From contig JAWNGF010000001.1 in the NCBI GenBank assembly GCA_037039685.1, positions 2,046,001 to 2,110,000 of the forward strand: a stretch of 64,000 nt of DNA, in the 5' to 3' direction. Shown in pieces: positions 46,574-58,094 of the stretch. The translations under genes were made by a program, and so were the position numbers. Position 1 is the first letter of the stretch, and each line of letters starts with the position of its first letter. Origin of the DNA: Ceratobasidium sp. AG-K. Its lineage: Eukaryota > Basidiomycota > Agaricomycetes > Cantharellales > Ceratobasidiaceae. The notes below the pieces were generated by a model. It ran no database searches. It saw only the letters and a program-made list of their open reading frames with translations, and was not told the origin of the DNA.

Positions 46574-49500
46574 ATGTCTGTGGCCACCCCGCCCAGACCG
46601 ACAGGAGGTACCGACAGCATTGCTGGTATGCACGATAAAGGGGACATGGTTGACTTTTGGCGTTCTGCATTAGAGTATGTACCAACTTGGCTGCGCCGTA
46701 CCTTGCTAATCGTTCCTGAATAGGCACATAGCCCGAGGGATAGTTGCACACCACGAGGTTGCTCGACATACTCGGGTCTCGGAAATCCATTCGAGTCGAA
46801 CGAAGCAGACGTTGAGAACTGATCAGGCGGCTCAGGATGCATCAGCCAAGGCGGCCCCGCACAAAGAGATTTTCGAGTCTTGCATCCACGCTCTCGCCAA
46901 ACTATCTCCTCCCGGACTCATGAAGCCGGCGCCTGCTAATTATCCATCTCTGGACACACGCGTTACAGCGCTGGAGAATCGGACGGAGAAGCTTTTCACG
47001 ACGTTTCAGTCGCTCGAAACCCAGCATGGAGCTTTTTGTGAAGACCTCTCTCTCATTGAAGCTGCTGCTAGGTCTAGTGAAGAAACGGCGACAGATGCGA
47101 TAACTCGAGGCGACAAATCTCTTGCGGCCCTGGAGGAGCGTATTACTAGCCTATCGTCACGAATTGACGCCGGCCCTTCGCCCGGTGCCCTAGCCGCCAC
47201 CACAAGAGAACGGGAACAGTTCAACGCTCGCATAGGGTCTCTGGATGATGCTTTTCGAGGCTACATGAAATCTTCCGATGCCGGCTTCAACGACTTCAAG
47301 AATAGGATGTCTCAGCTGGAGAAGCGAGCAGAGGAATGGGAGAAACTCCGTCCAAAGATCAACGAGCATTCCGACAAACTAGCGATCGCTGAAGGCAAGC
47401 TTAATGAACTTCGGGTAAGCTGTTCATCTTTTTCAAATCTTGCATTTGATCTTGGTTTCGTAGCAAAATGCCGAAGATAGTCACCGCAGGCTGGGAACGC
47501 TATTGCCCCTCGTCTCTGAGGTAAAGGCCCTATCGTTGGTACCAGCTCGAATCACACGAACAGAGGAAGGCATCGAGAACATGAAGAAGGATCATCGGGA
47601 CGTCAAGGGTCAATTCAGTTCGATGAGGGCCACAGTCGAATCAATGGAACGCAGGGTGCTATACTCATGTAACCAAGGGCTCGCCACAATCACAGTAAGC
47701 GTTGGCGTTGTGCATATGTGTGGTTGAACTAACCGCTAGACAAAGACCGAGGTCGCAGTCTTGGAGCCTCTCAAACGCCATGTAAACGCACTTGCAGCGC
47801 TCCCGAACGCGGTCGGTCAGCTTCAAAAGAACATGTTGGAGCTCGCCCCTCTTCAGGCGCAGAGCGAAGGGCTTTTGAAAGTAACGGCCAGGGCGTCGGA
47901 TATCATCAGCTCAATCTCCGACAAGCAACGAATCGAGGACAGCATCGCCGAGCTGCGAAGCCAACTATCTCGATGCAACGAGTTCAACGAGAATGCAGCC
48001 AACGCACAAAAGGTAAGCGCCAAAAGTCTCGCGCCACATCCGATGCTGAAGTTGCTCTTCAAAGGACATCCTTGAGGTTATCGAACTCACGAGCGAGAGA
48101 GTCACAACACTGTCCTCTCAAGTAAGTAAAACTCATACATACGGGTGAAACTGAGGCTGAAATTTGATTTGTAGAGCCAAATCGTGCAGGAAGATCTGAT
48201 TCAGATGAAGGCTCTCGTAACCCAACTTGAATGTGGCACTGCCAGTGCTTTGGCAGAATCCAGGGCGGCCTCTGCAAAGATTGGCGCGATTGATGCTAAA
48301 ACCATGGCTGGTAACCTCACAGCCGAATGGTTGAAGAAGCAGCTCGAGACCATGCGGGTGCGTTAATCAAGGTGCCCGCACGCTAGATTCTAACATATTT
48401 TGTTCTAATGCTTTCTAGGAGCAAATGGCGTATATTGAGCCGCTTGGGGCTCGGGTGGAAGCGCTTATGCTCCTATCTGGCCAAACCGAAGCCTTGATGC
48501 CGCTTGCTGCACAATTCGGACTCATGTCTCGGGAAATTCAGAGATTATGGGAAGAAAGCGAGGCGACAGAGGCTGCAATGGCGAGTTCCGAACGATCGAC
48601 TGAAGTATTCAAGCTCAACGAACCTCGATTTCAGGACCGACTTGATAAACTCGCTGAGGATCTAACAACTGCATCTGAAGACTCTAAGCAACGCTTGGGA
48701 CAAATGGAAACCAACGTTGCACAGCTTGAATCGGATACCTCGAGTGCACTTGGGAAACTGTCTGAATTGCACGGTATCACTAGCGCCGCAGCAGTTCATG
48801 CCAAGGAGGATCAGCAGGTGCTTGAAAAGGTTCAGGTTAGTCGGCTTGGCTCGTCTGTGGTCTTTATTAACACATATTTTCGTTCAGACTGAGATCGCGT
48901 CCCTTGCGCCGCTGAAAGGACACGTGTATAATCTAGTTTCGCTCTCGAGGCAAAGCATCCCTCTAAGCTCAATAGTTCAGGATTTCCAAGACTTCAAGCG
49001 CCAATACATTTCTGTTAGTATGCTTAATGCGTGCATAGAGCAATATCATGCTGACACCACACAACTAGGATTCCGCATCGCTCACTAGCCAAATCAAAGT
49101 GATGGACGTAGCCTTGATCGAGATGGTTCGTCCGCTGAAGGAACAGGCTTCAGAATCAAGCCAGAAGATTGGATCGTTGAGCTCTCGGTGTGAGCAACTA
49201 CAATCACGCCTGGAAAGTATCGAAAAGGTTGAGACGAGGGTTGCCAACACCGAGCACGATAACAAACAGCTACATGCTAAACTAGCCGAACAGAAAAAGG
49301 CACCAGTAGCCGTCAAGGAAAGCGATACGAAGGGACAGGCGGCGGTGGTGGCGGGGATGCAAAGGAAAGCCAAGGTATGTTTCAGCTTTTGAAAGTCTTT
49401 TGATCCATACCGACCGTTTTAGAAACTCGTCGAGGAGCTCCAACCGCTCCGGGACCACCTCCAGTCGCTCGAAGCTCTCTCAGGCAAGGCCGAAGAACTC

Positions 49501-51216
49501 ATGTCGCTCGTTCAGAAGGTGCAGACTGTGGAAGACAACTGTGCACTTGCTTGCAAAAAGAGCAACAAGCGACTGGAGGAGTTCAAGGACACGGTGTATT
49601 CGCTCGACCAGCTCGTTACTGGCTGTACCTCCAAAGCCGATGCAAACCAGCTTGCCCTCGACCTATTGGAACGCGAATTCAAGATTACAAAGGATGTCGA
49701 TGAGTCGAAACACAAGGAAGTCGAGGTACGTCTCATCCCGTTGGTTGATACAATATCTAAACGAATGCTAGGCTGCACTCAAAGGACTTGCGCCTCTACA
49801 AGAACGTTCGGAACGTCTACTCGCCCTTGCCAATACGTCTATCCCAGCTCCCGCCTCTGCGGTACGAGTCACTGAACTCGAAAGGCTGCTCAAGAGCCTA
49901 GAAAAGGAAATGACGAATGTCGCGAGGGCGCTGCTGTGGATGGATCCAGATGTTCGCGTCCTGAAGGCGCAGGTATCCCAATTCAAGACACTGGATAGCC
50001 GTTTAAAACACCTCTCTGAGTCTACCAAGGTATGCTATATTGTAGACCAATCACTCAAGCTAATGTAACCGAATATTTGCAGAAAACCATCGACACTTTG
50101 TTGCCTTTGGGAGACTGCGTGCCCGCGCTCCTTGCTCTTTTGGACAAACCTACTATACAAGTTTCTTCGCCCACGCAAGCAAACAAGCTCACTTCCGAGC
50201 AGAAGAAGGCTTTGGTCGACATCAGCAACCGGGTGGATGCACTGGAAGAAGGCATTCAAGGACTCCGCATGGTCGAGCCCAAAGACCTGAAGCGTATTTC
50301 TACTGAGTTGGAGACGGTCACGGAAGTGGTGGACGAACTCCTTGTGCCGTTTATGGACAAGGCCAAGCCCCTACTGTCACTCGCCCCACTCGTCGACCAC
50401 GTCCAGAGCTTCCCACTTCTCATCGATCAGGTTGCTCAGCTTCAAGCGTTGACAAAGACGCTTTCCGAACGAGTCGCGGCCACTGTGACCGTCGAACCTG
50501 GTCCTGCGAGCCAGTTGCGCTCCCCGCTGAGCGAACGAGACATCTCGCGCCCGGCTACTCCTTCTAATATGACCCCGCTGTTCTCTCCTCCCGTTGAAGA
50601 CGACCACAAGCCCGAAAACAGTCTGAAGCGGAAGCGGGAAATGCGGGCCATGTTTGAATCTCTCGAAGACCAAATCGACGGTGTCCGTGCCGAAGTCGAA
50701 GGCGTCGCCGACGAGGTCAGGCATTTGACTGAGGAGGGGACGAAGTTCAAGAGGCGGAAGACTAGCGAGACGCCGGTGCAGGTGGCGATTCCACAAATAC
50801 CCGACAACGTCCACAAGATCGAACAGGATCTGGACTGTGTGATGGATACGGTTACGAAGCTATGGACTGGCAAGGATGAGTGGCCAGAGAGGTTGGATCT
50901 GATGCTCGGACAGCAGTGGGCAAGCGTGCTGGGAGTGGAACTCGAAGGCGCGGGTTCGGCAGTCTTGGCACTCCGCGCTGATATCGAGGTGCTCAAGCTT
51001 GCGATCGAGGCGCGCGGGTCTGGATGCCCTGTGTCCACTGCACCCGTGGTCCATGCGTCGCATATTGCCGGGATGGAGGTACTGGCCGAGCAGGTAATGG
51101 AGAATGTAGTCAAGCAGCAGGATGAGTTTAGGGAGCAGCTCGAGGCCCAGCTTCACAAGGTGCTCAGGCCGATCAAGAATATGTACAAGGCGTTGCAGAG
51201 TGGGGAGTTTGATTAG
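46574..51216 (+). CDS. Large coiled-coil protein 1, function unknown
   Basis: A protein of roughly 1,300 residues from about a dozen exons. Exon 1 (46574 to about 46672) reads MSVATPPRPTGGTDSIAGMH and DMVDFWRSALE, joining through intron GTATGT...AATAG to HIARGIVAHHEVARHTRV. Almost the whole remainder is charged heptad sequence, for example LDTRVTALENRTEKLFTTF and LEKRAEEWEKLRPKINEHS, with no enzymatic motif. Introns tend to sit between coiled-coil blocks. The C-terminal 250 residues are different: a Pro/Ser segment, a basic SLKRKREMRAMFESLEDQ, KFKRRKTSE (likely nuclear signals), and CVMDTVTKLWTGKDEWPERL. The last motif resembles AVMGQMVKLWGAEGEWPGVV in the gene at 52019-55558. The stop is at 51214-51216. 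No known family was recognised; a nuclear structural or scaffold role is a guess. Confidence 0.7.
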
Positions 51217-51427
51217 GCGCCGGCTTTCAATATGCTTTGGCCGTTTATTATGCTTTTTCCGCTCGTTGTGTCAGTATTTTTCTGCTTATTTATTGTTTTG
51301 TTTCGATTTGCCTTGTATATGTATGCTTCCGCTCTGATGTAGTACCCCAACACATGTGTTTCTTGGACCATGCTTCTTGATTTGTGCCTGCGTATTTTAC
51401 GCATACATGTCTTATGCTGTAGCTCAT

Positions 51428-51912
51428 TCACTTTTCATGTCTGAACACCTCTTCGCACTGATACCACCACGGGCCATCCTTGGATCCCGTCGCACCGGGA
51501 ACAAGCGAGTGCTGCATCCCATCGGTAATCGCCCACCAACGAACCGTCTCGGGATCAGCCGCGGCAATCTTGGAGTCGGTCTCCCAGTCGGAGCCTAGAT
51601 TCACTCAGCCCTTGTCCCAAACGCCACGATCGCACATACCGATATATTTGAACGTCGCGATCAACAAACCGGCCAAATCGGACGAAGGCTCGGCCAACGC
51701 AAACGGGGGTGCCGGGAGCAAATGAATCGAGTAATCGACAATGTTGGATCGGCGTAGGGTATCGAGCACCGTCGGCCACACAGCCGTGTGAATCTAAGGG
51801 AGATGAGCGATCGATCCATGCGTGAACCGGAACATACTTTTTTGTACTCTTCCAACGCCTCTTTCTTGAGTGCGACCACTTGGCAGAAACGCTTTCCTGG
51901 ATAGTCGGACAT
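51428..51912 (-). CDS. L-rhamnose mutarotase
   Basis: A small dimeric enzyme that interconverts alpha- and beta-L-rhamnose, serving rhamnose breakdown (pectin, rhamnogalacturonan, glycosides). It starts MSDYPGKRFCQVVALKKEAL, then EEYKK, IHTAVWPTVLDTLRRSNIVD and YSIHLLPAPP. After an Ala/Pro insertion comes LLIATFKYIG, then SDWETDSKIAAADPETVRWW, AITDGMQHSLVPGATG and WWYQCEEVFRHEK. His of IHTAVWP, the YSIH strand and the WW pair are family landmarks. Two short introns lie near 51597-51639 and 51795-51836. Length (about 125 aa) is near the family norm of 104-115, the extra being the insertion. It is divergent from the WG-rich gene with about 106 bp between starts. No other rhamnose-pathway gene is in the window. 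Confidence 0.83.
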
Positions 51913-52018
51913 GGGGCTTGTATGCGGCGGTGGGCGGGGCTTGTGTGTGGGTATGGTTAGTCACGTGAGCTAACATCTGTTTCGCTGAGCTCCTCCACCA
52001 CCGTTCTTGCCTCTTGCC

Positions 52019-55000
52019 ATGGCACCACTCAAGTGTGTAGTACGTACGACCAGACGTAAAATAGGGAAAAAAAATCTGACTATAGTAGGAACTGGATGAC
52101 TGCCGGAGACCGGACTGCGAGTGAGTCGGTTTGGGGTGTCTTGTACGCGTGCTAAACGATTGCAGTTTTGTGCATCCAAGCGATCCCAAGTGGCAGAGTG
52201 CGGGAGAGAGCAGGGTTTACCGAGACCGAAAGGCGGCTGGGACGCTTGGACGGAACAAACGCAACGAGCGGGGGTCTGGGCCGCGGTCGCAGCGGGAGCG
52301 GTCGACGACGAGTGCGGATGAACGGGGAAAGTCCACGTCGAGTCGAGGGTGGGGCTCTCCAGATCCACCTGCGTCATCCGCGTGGGGAGCGTCGTCTACG
52401 ACCACGGCCAATGATAGTGGTTGGGGGACTTCGGGCGGTAGGAGCGATGGTGGGTGGGGAAATACGAGCGGAGGCGGAGGATGGGATTCCACGACGACCG
52501 GTGGAGGTGGATGGGGAGACTCGGCCAAGGCGGGCGGAGGTGGAGGATGGGGAGACTCAAATACGACCACGCCTACAACTGCAACTGGTGGATGGGGAGA
52601 CTCTGCTATGAGCGGGGGATGGGCCGATGCAAATACGAGCGAAGGCTGGGGTGATTCTGGTTCTCGTCGCTCGTCGACTTCGTTTGACCGCCCCAAGTCT
52701 CCGCGTGGTGGGCGGGACAAGCCCGCGTCTTCAGACCGCAGCGTGTCTTCGTCCAAGGGCAAGGATCGGGAACGCGACAACGACAGAGACCGCAGACACG
52801 ACAGAGACACGTCTCCTTCACGCCCTCACCGCACCTCGTCCTCGACGGAAACGGCCTCTTCTTTACCTAGCAAGGAACGCCGCGATAATCCCCGATCGCC
52901 AGAACACAGATCCTCGACGGCCAAGCCAAACGATGCGATGGATATTGACCCTCCTAGGTATGCTCTTTCCCTTTTAAACCATACTTCCATCCGTCCAAAC
53001 GCTAACTGGGCGCCGCTGAACACTGAAAAACATTGCCGATTTGCACTTGCCTGGGTGATTCTTTGATGATGCTGGTTCCTGACTGGATACCTCATACACC
53101 CACTGTTTCGGGTTGGATAATGAAGCGCCGTCACCCCCTCTTTGTCTTCAGCCAAGGAGACCACCACACCTACTACTCCTTCAACTGAAATGCCCATCTC
53201 TATTCCGTTTGCGCGTCCTGCAGCCCCGCTGGGTGCTGCTCCGTTGGGCTCTGCCCCTCGTACCGCGTCGCTGCTCTCTAGCCAGGCCCCTGTGATGGCA
53301 CCCCCACCGCTTCCATCTACCAGCCTGCCCTCTCGTCAGGCAACAGTAACGGCTACTGCGGCAACTACCATCCCGACAACCACGACTCCAACTCCACTAG
53401 CCGTCGCTCCTGCTTCGAAACCTCCATCAAAACTGTCGCCCCCACCCCCAGTACACGTACCAAAGACTCCAACCCCAACTGCTCCTTCTCCAGACCGACC
53501 CTATGAGTGGATTGGGTGCGTACAACCTCATACGTCACCGTTCAAGTGTCCGACTAACCGTTCCCTCTCCACTTTCTTTGTTCAGCCTGCTCCAAGACGT
53601 TATTAAACAGAACCGCACGCTGAAACTGGCCAAGCAGCAAGTCGACCATTCCCAGTCTCTCGAAACGCCCTCGATGGGACGTGATCCCCCTGGGATGGGC
53701 AGCGTCGCCAACAGCCTAAGCAGGCAGCGCGCGCATGTAGAGACCCTGGAGCGGGACATGCAGGCGCTGTTGGCCCAGTTTGCCGCGCATTTCGAGCAGT
53801 TTGCGGCGGGCAAGGCGGGCCCTGCACCCGTAATCAATGGCACGGGCAAGGACGTCGTTATGGACGATGGGACGCTGCGTCAGCTCTCTGATCACGTCTC
53901 GAGGCTCCAGAGCGAGTTTAAGCTCCTCGAAGCCGAGAGAGAGGTACTACCCGATCTGCGAAAGGTCGCGGACGAGGCCAAGCGGATTGCCGAAACAGTC
54001 AAAAAGGGAGTCGAGGATGTCAAAAAGGCAACTGCGAACGTGTCCAACGAAACCAAGGGGCTCCAAGATGCGGTCAGGAAGGAGCAAGACGCGCGAGCCA
54101 AGGGCCTCGAGGATGTTAGCAAGGAGGTCAAGGTTTTGGGCGAGGATGTGCGTCGGGTCAAGGTCGAGTCTGATCGGTCGCGTGAGGATCTGGGTCAGGC
54201 GGCCACGAGCCTTGAGCAGATCCGGTGCGATGTCCAGGTGTTACGCGACGAGCAGGCTGCTACGCGGCCTATTGTCGACGGGGTCAAGACCGAGGTAGAT
54301 AGCGTAAAGCAGGAGGTCCAGACTGTCAGAACCGGAGCGGAATCGACCAAGGCCGAAGTCGACGGGCTCAAGCTAATGGTGGGACAGGTGAAGATCGAGC
54401 TAGGAGGCGTCTCGAACGAGGTTGGCGCGATTCGAACCGAGGTGGACAAGCTGAAGAAGGAGTTGGCGGAACGGCAAGTCCCAGCGACTCCGAAGGCCAA
54501 ACGCAATCGCAATGGCATTACCCCGCCCGCCTCCGATGCGATGGACGTCGACGAGCCTCGGCCGGCCAAACGGCCTCGTACGGGCGACGCGACTGCTTCG
54601 CCTCGCGCTGCTGTCGTTGCGCCTCAGCCTGACCCTCAGCGACTGCAAGACCTTGAAGACTACGTATCGCACCTCGAAAACGAACTCGTGCAGATTGGCG
54701 CAGACGTGAAAGAACGCTTGGACGAATTTGGCACGCGGATCGGGGCTGAGCCTGTCGATTCTCTCGTCGCGGTTCCCAATCAGCCAGAGGTAACTGCACG
54801 AGGAGGGAGCGCGCCGCCTGGGTCGTCCCCCAAGGTCCAGATCGCACGTACCCCAGGTCGATCGTCTGCCCCACCCCAAGTTGGGCCCAAGCCGGTATTC
54901 AAGCAGCAGCTAGAAGATGTCGGGGAGGAAGACGAGTCGGGCGTGCGTCGAGATCTGAGCGCCGTGATGGGGCAGATGGTTAAGCTCTGGGGTGCCGAGG

Positions 55001-55558
55001 GCGAGTGGCCGGGCGTGGTTGGGCGGAACTTGTGCAAGGTGCTCAAGGTCGAGTCTCTAGACGAGATTAAACCCCCAAAAAGCCCAAGGCCGTGAATGGG
55101 GGCGAGGAGGGAGAGGTGGTAGATGAGGGTTTGGCGGTCCAGGTCCGGGCGATGCGCGAGGAAATGCGCAAGGAGCGGGAAGAGCACGCGAAACGTATGG
55201 ATGCGATGCTGCAGAGGTTGGAGAGGACCGAGTCGGTGTTGGAACGGGTGGTCAAGGAGCGCGAAGCCCTCGCCGAGGAGAACCGCGCGATCAAGGTGCA
55301 GCAAGCGGAGCAGAGCAAGCTCCTTGCACACGTAAGCCCTGCTCATCCTAACACGCTCATCCACTCATCCAATCTGCGCAGATCCAATCTGTCATGGACA
55401 ACCTCCCCCGCCCGCAAAACGGCGCGCTCTCACCCGAGGCGTTGGCGCATGACGCGCTGCGCAACGGGACATCACCTGTACAGCGCGAAGTGGACGCGAT
55501 CAGGCGGTTGGCGGTGATTGTGCCGTCACTGATGAGTCTGGCTGGGGTGTCTGAATGA
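52019..55558 (+). CDS. WG-repeat coiled-coil nuclear protein, candidate Argonaute-hook platform (one apparent frame break)
   Basis: Exon 1 is probably MAPLN, spliced through a 133-nt intron to FVHPSDPKWQSAGESRVYRD and RKAAGTLGRNKR. A low-complexity block (about 52340-52670) then has ten Trp residues, each next to Gly or Ala, such as GWGSP, SAWGAS, GWGNT, GGWGDS and GWADA. Next come Ser/Arg/Asp-rich sequence and Pro/Thr-rich sequence. From 53583 a long coiled coil runs: LLQDVIKQNRTLKLAKQQ, VETLERDMQALLAQF, then degenerate repeats of DGVKTEVDSVKQEVQ type. MDVDEPRPAKRPRTGD is a likely nuclear signal. AVMGQMVKLWGAEGEWPGVV matches the other coiled-coil gene. At about 55071-55081 (CCCCCAAAAAG) the frame breaks; one base seems missing. 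The next frame continues KPKAVNGGEEGEVVDEG, a coiled coil, a GT-AG intron and a stop at 55556-55558. The join near 52957-53142 could not be resolved. No annotated family was recognised. Confidence 0.65.
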
Positions 55559-55607
55559 ATCGGCTAATTATTACTGTGTATATCTATGTGATTATTTCGC
55601 TTTCATT

Positions 55608-55720
55608 GAATCAAAACATGTCCCTCTACTATCAATATATATGTGTCCGTACTGTCCAGGTGTCTCTACTATGCACGTATTTGTCACACTCTCATCAAAA
55701 TATATGTTTCTCTACTATGA
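55608..55720. repeat. Degenerate direct repeats carrying CTCTACTAT
   Basis: CTCTACTAT occurs at 55624-55632, 55664-55672 and 55710-55718, 40 and 46 bp apart. The first and third units are also alike upstream: ATCAAAACATGTCC and ATCAAAATATATGTTT. They lie just 3' of the WG-rich gene, so they may be in its 3' UTR. Function is unknown. Confidence 0.6.
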
Positions 55721-55893
55721 GCTGGAGATGTGGCGACGTGGCGGGAATGTTTGCGGGGAAGCCTCGAGGCACGCACGTGTTGGGGATTAATTTTCTAATT
55801 TACGAAATGAGAAAAAAAAAACAAGCGACGCTGACGTGGAGTAGAGTGCTGACAAAGGAGCCGTGTGACCATTGTTCCTATGAAAAGTGTGAC

Positions 55894-55910
55894 AAACCCT
55901 GACAGGGTTT
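55894..55910. repeat. Perfect inverted repeat AAACCCTG-A-CAGGGTTT
   Basis: Two 8-bp arms with a single-base spacer. It lies inside the CpG-free stretch. It could be a protein-binding site or a hairpin; nothing else supports either. Confidence 0.6.
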
Positions 55911-56401
55911 GCTCATGTGACCTGGTGTTTCCTTGGCTGTAGAGGCCCAAAACACTGCAGAATGGCTGGATTTGACAGAGAGAGAGGCAGAAAAATGTGA
56001 AATTAATTTTTATAGTATCTACAGAATATATCCTGTGTGCTTCAGGTGTAAAAACAGCCACAGGGAGCAGTTTCGAGCCGTGGTACATCAGTTTCGGAGA
56101 GCTGGGGAAAGTCACGTGGACGTAACACGTGTGTTTTTTTGCAAGCACAAACAAACACACGCCGAAAGCTTCATATGTTGGCTCACCGCTAGCCAGTCTA
56201 GCATCCTCCCACCTTAACGCCTGGCCAAGTGCCTCTTTCACGATTTCGTCTCAACGTTCCTCTTCGCGTGTCCGCGCGCCCCCTCCAGCCCCGTCAGAAG
56301 GTGCTTCTACCTTTTCTTACGCGAGCGACACCAACACCCGCACGAGCACCCGTACACCCACTCGATCTGCCAAGGAGCCTCAATCCGACCGCGAACGATC
56401 C

Positions 56402-58094
56402 ATGGCTGCCCCATCCTCTTCCCACCGTGAACGTGACAGGGATCGCGACCGCGAGCACCGGTCCGACCGTGAACGTCGGGAGCGCACTGAGCGCTCGCAT
56501 CATCACCACCACCGCACCATTTCCAGCACAACACTGTTATTAGTATTGTCGCTGATCCTTGCCATTCTTGCGGTTATGCTCTCGCTGCCCTCGCGTCCGT
56601 CGACCCCCCCGGTTGTGCCCGGAGCGCAGCCTGGCGCGTCGGCTCCGGTTGGCGGCGCTCAACCTGCACCAGGTGGCGCACCCCATGGCACCGAGATCAT
56701 CATGGCTACTCCCGAGGCAACTGGATTCTGGTCGCATCTTACTCCCAAGCGCAGCAAGGACCTCATCAACCGCGAGTCAATTGTCGCCATGCGTGAATCT
56801 GAAGTCGCACGCCGTGAAGCCGAGCTCCTTGCCGGAAATCCCGGTGGTCTTACCCTCTCGTGCCCGCCCGCCCCCGTCCAAACTGTCATTGATGCCTTTA
56901 CGTTTACCGTCACCCACACTCTGGCGCCTGTCATGCCTCCCGCGATGCCCATGGAGACCGCCACGGTAATCAAGGAGGTCGTTCGTGAAATCGAGAGCCT
57001 CGAGCCCCCGCCATGGTACCGCCCCACCAACCCCCGTTTCGATGAGGTCCTTGACCGTGAGGCCCATGTTGCCGAGCGCGAACGCGAAATCGCCATGCGC
57101 GAGGATATTGTTGGCCGCCGCGAAGGTGACGCGACGCGTCGCGAGGGATGGATCATGGAGCAGCTTTTGTGAGTTTCGCGTTGTTGACATGACACGGTCA
57201 CCTGACCTCGCTTTTTTAGGCATTTGAACAACGAGCAGCCCCCTGTTGACGAAGAATACATTTACAGAAAGGCAAAGGTACCGCCCCGCCCCTTTTAGAC
57301 GGTCCGCGGACGTGAGCGGTGGGCAGCCATCTATTTATTATTTATTCCTGTTCGTGCGCCTGCCCACTCGTCCGCGGGCTGAGTCTTGTCCTGTCCCGCC
57401 CCCAACACTGTGCTGACTGTCCTTTTTAGGAAATCGTCGAAGTTCACCCTCCCATTATCTCCCACATCTTTGAAACCGTCACTGAAGTTGAAACCGAAAC
57501 GATGCATCACATCTCCACTGCCACTGTTCACGAAACTACTACTTCGGTTATCCACGCCGTTGAAACTTCCATTGTCGTTACTACCAAGACCGCGATCCAG
57601 TCTCTTCGGTTATCGCTACTTCCACCATTGTCTCGACCTTCACTCCTCCTATCAAGACCGTCACCGTCCCCATGCCCGCTGGTACTCGGGCCGCCCCGCC
57701 TGCTCCCGAGCGCGTCAAGGGTTCCCCAACCGGACCTCGAGGCCCGGGCCGTACCAATGTTGTTGAAATGGTCACCGAGGAAGAGGTTCTTATCCCTGTC
57801 GAAGTCGAAGAGTCCGAGACCCTCGTTGTCCAGCCCCCGCCTCAAGCCACTGCCATTCCCCCTCCCCCTCGTGAGACCGTCACTGTCATGCGCGACCGCG
57901 ATTTCGAGCGTGAGCGCCAACGCGAGCGGGTATACGAGGCCGAGCAGGACGTTCCTCCCCCACCCCCTCCCCGTGGACAACCCGTTCGCAAGCCCCGAGC
58001 ACACGAGCGACCTCAACCCACTCGTCCTCAGCGTGCGGGCGGCCAACCCCAACAAAAAGAGGCCAAGGGCTGGTTTGGTCGTGGACCATGGTAG
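56402..58094 (+). CDS. Single-pass membrane protein with charged N-terminus, unknown function (one apparent frame break)
   Basis: The likely start is MAAPSSSHRERDRDRDREHR, the first ATG in frame, followed by RRERTERSHHHHHRTIS. One transmembrane helix follows (TLLLVLSLILAILAVMLSL, about residues 44-62). After a Pro/Ala linker come blocks of alternating Arg and Glu that predict long helices: NRESIVAMRESEVARREAEL and LDREAHVAEREREIAMREDI. Between them lies VQTVIDAFTFTVTHTLAPV. A Thr/Val/Ser-rich part (57430-57660) is followed by a Pro-rich, basic end, KGWFGRGPW and stop. Introns near 57171-57219 and 57278-57430. Near 57595-57598 (ATCCAG) the frame breaks; one C seems missing, and the next frame continues PVSSVIATSTIVSTFTPPIK. 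No family was recognised. Topology suggests a type II membrane protein of the ER or nuclear envelope. Confidence 0.6.

Larger units (their letters stand above)
55559..56401. other. Long AT-rich, CpG-poor intergenic region
   Basis: About 840 bp. It holds a three-unit degenerate repeat (55608-55720), a perfect short palindrome (55894-55910) and a 209-bp stretch without any CpG (55864-56072), unusual beside the CpG-rich genes on either side. The last 270 bp are an open frame without ATG, ahead of the membrane-protein gene, probably its 5' UTR. Confidence 0.5.

Noticed and set aside
50442..51113. 223-codon minus-strand frame, Ser/Thr-rich
   Set aside because: Mirror of the well-supported C-terminal exon of coiled-coil gene 1; composition artefact.
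52217..52810. 197-codon minus-strand Pro/Ser-rich frame
   Set aside because: Antisense to the WG-repeat block; repeats of GG(T/A)TGGGG produce Pro-His runs on the other strand.
53837..54298. 153-codon + strand frame, Arg/Ser-rich
   Set aside because: Shifted-frame shadow of the coiled coil, whose frame is open for over 1.5 kb and gives heptads.
54780..55364. 194-codon minus-strand frame
   Set aside because: Antisense to the WG/coiled-coil gene and crosses its frame break; no domain.
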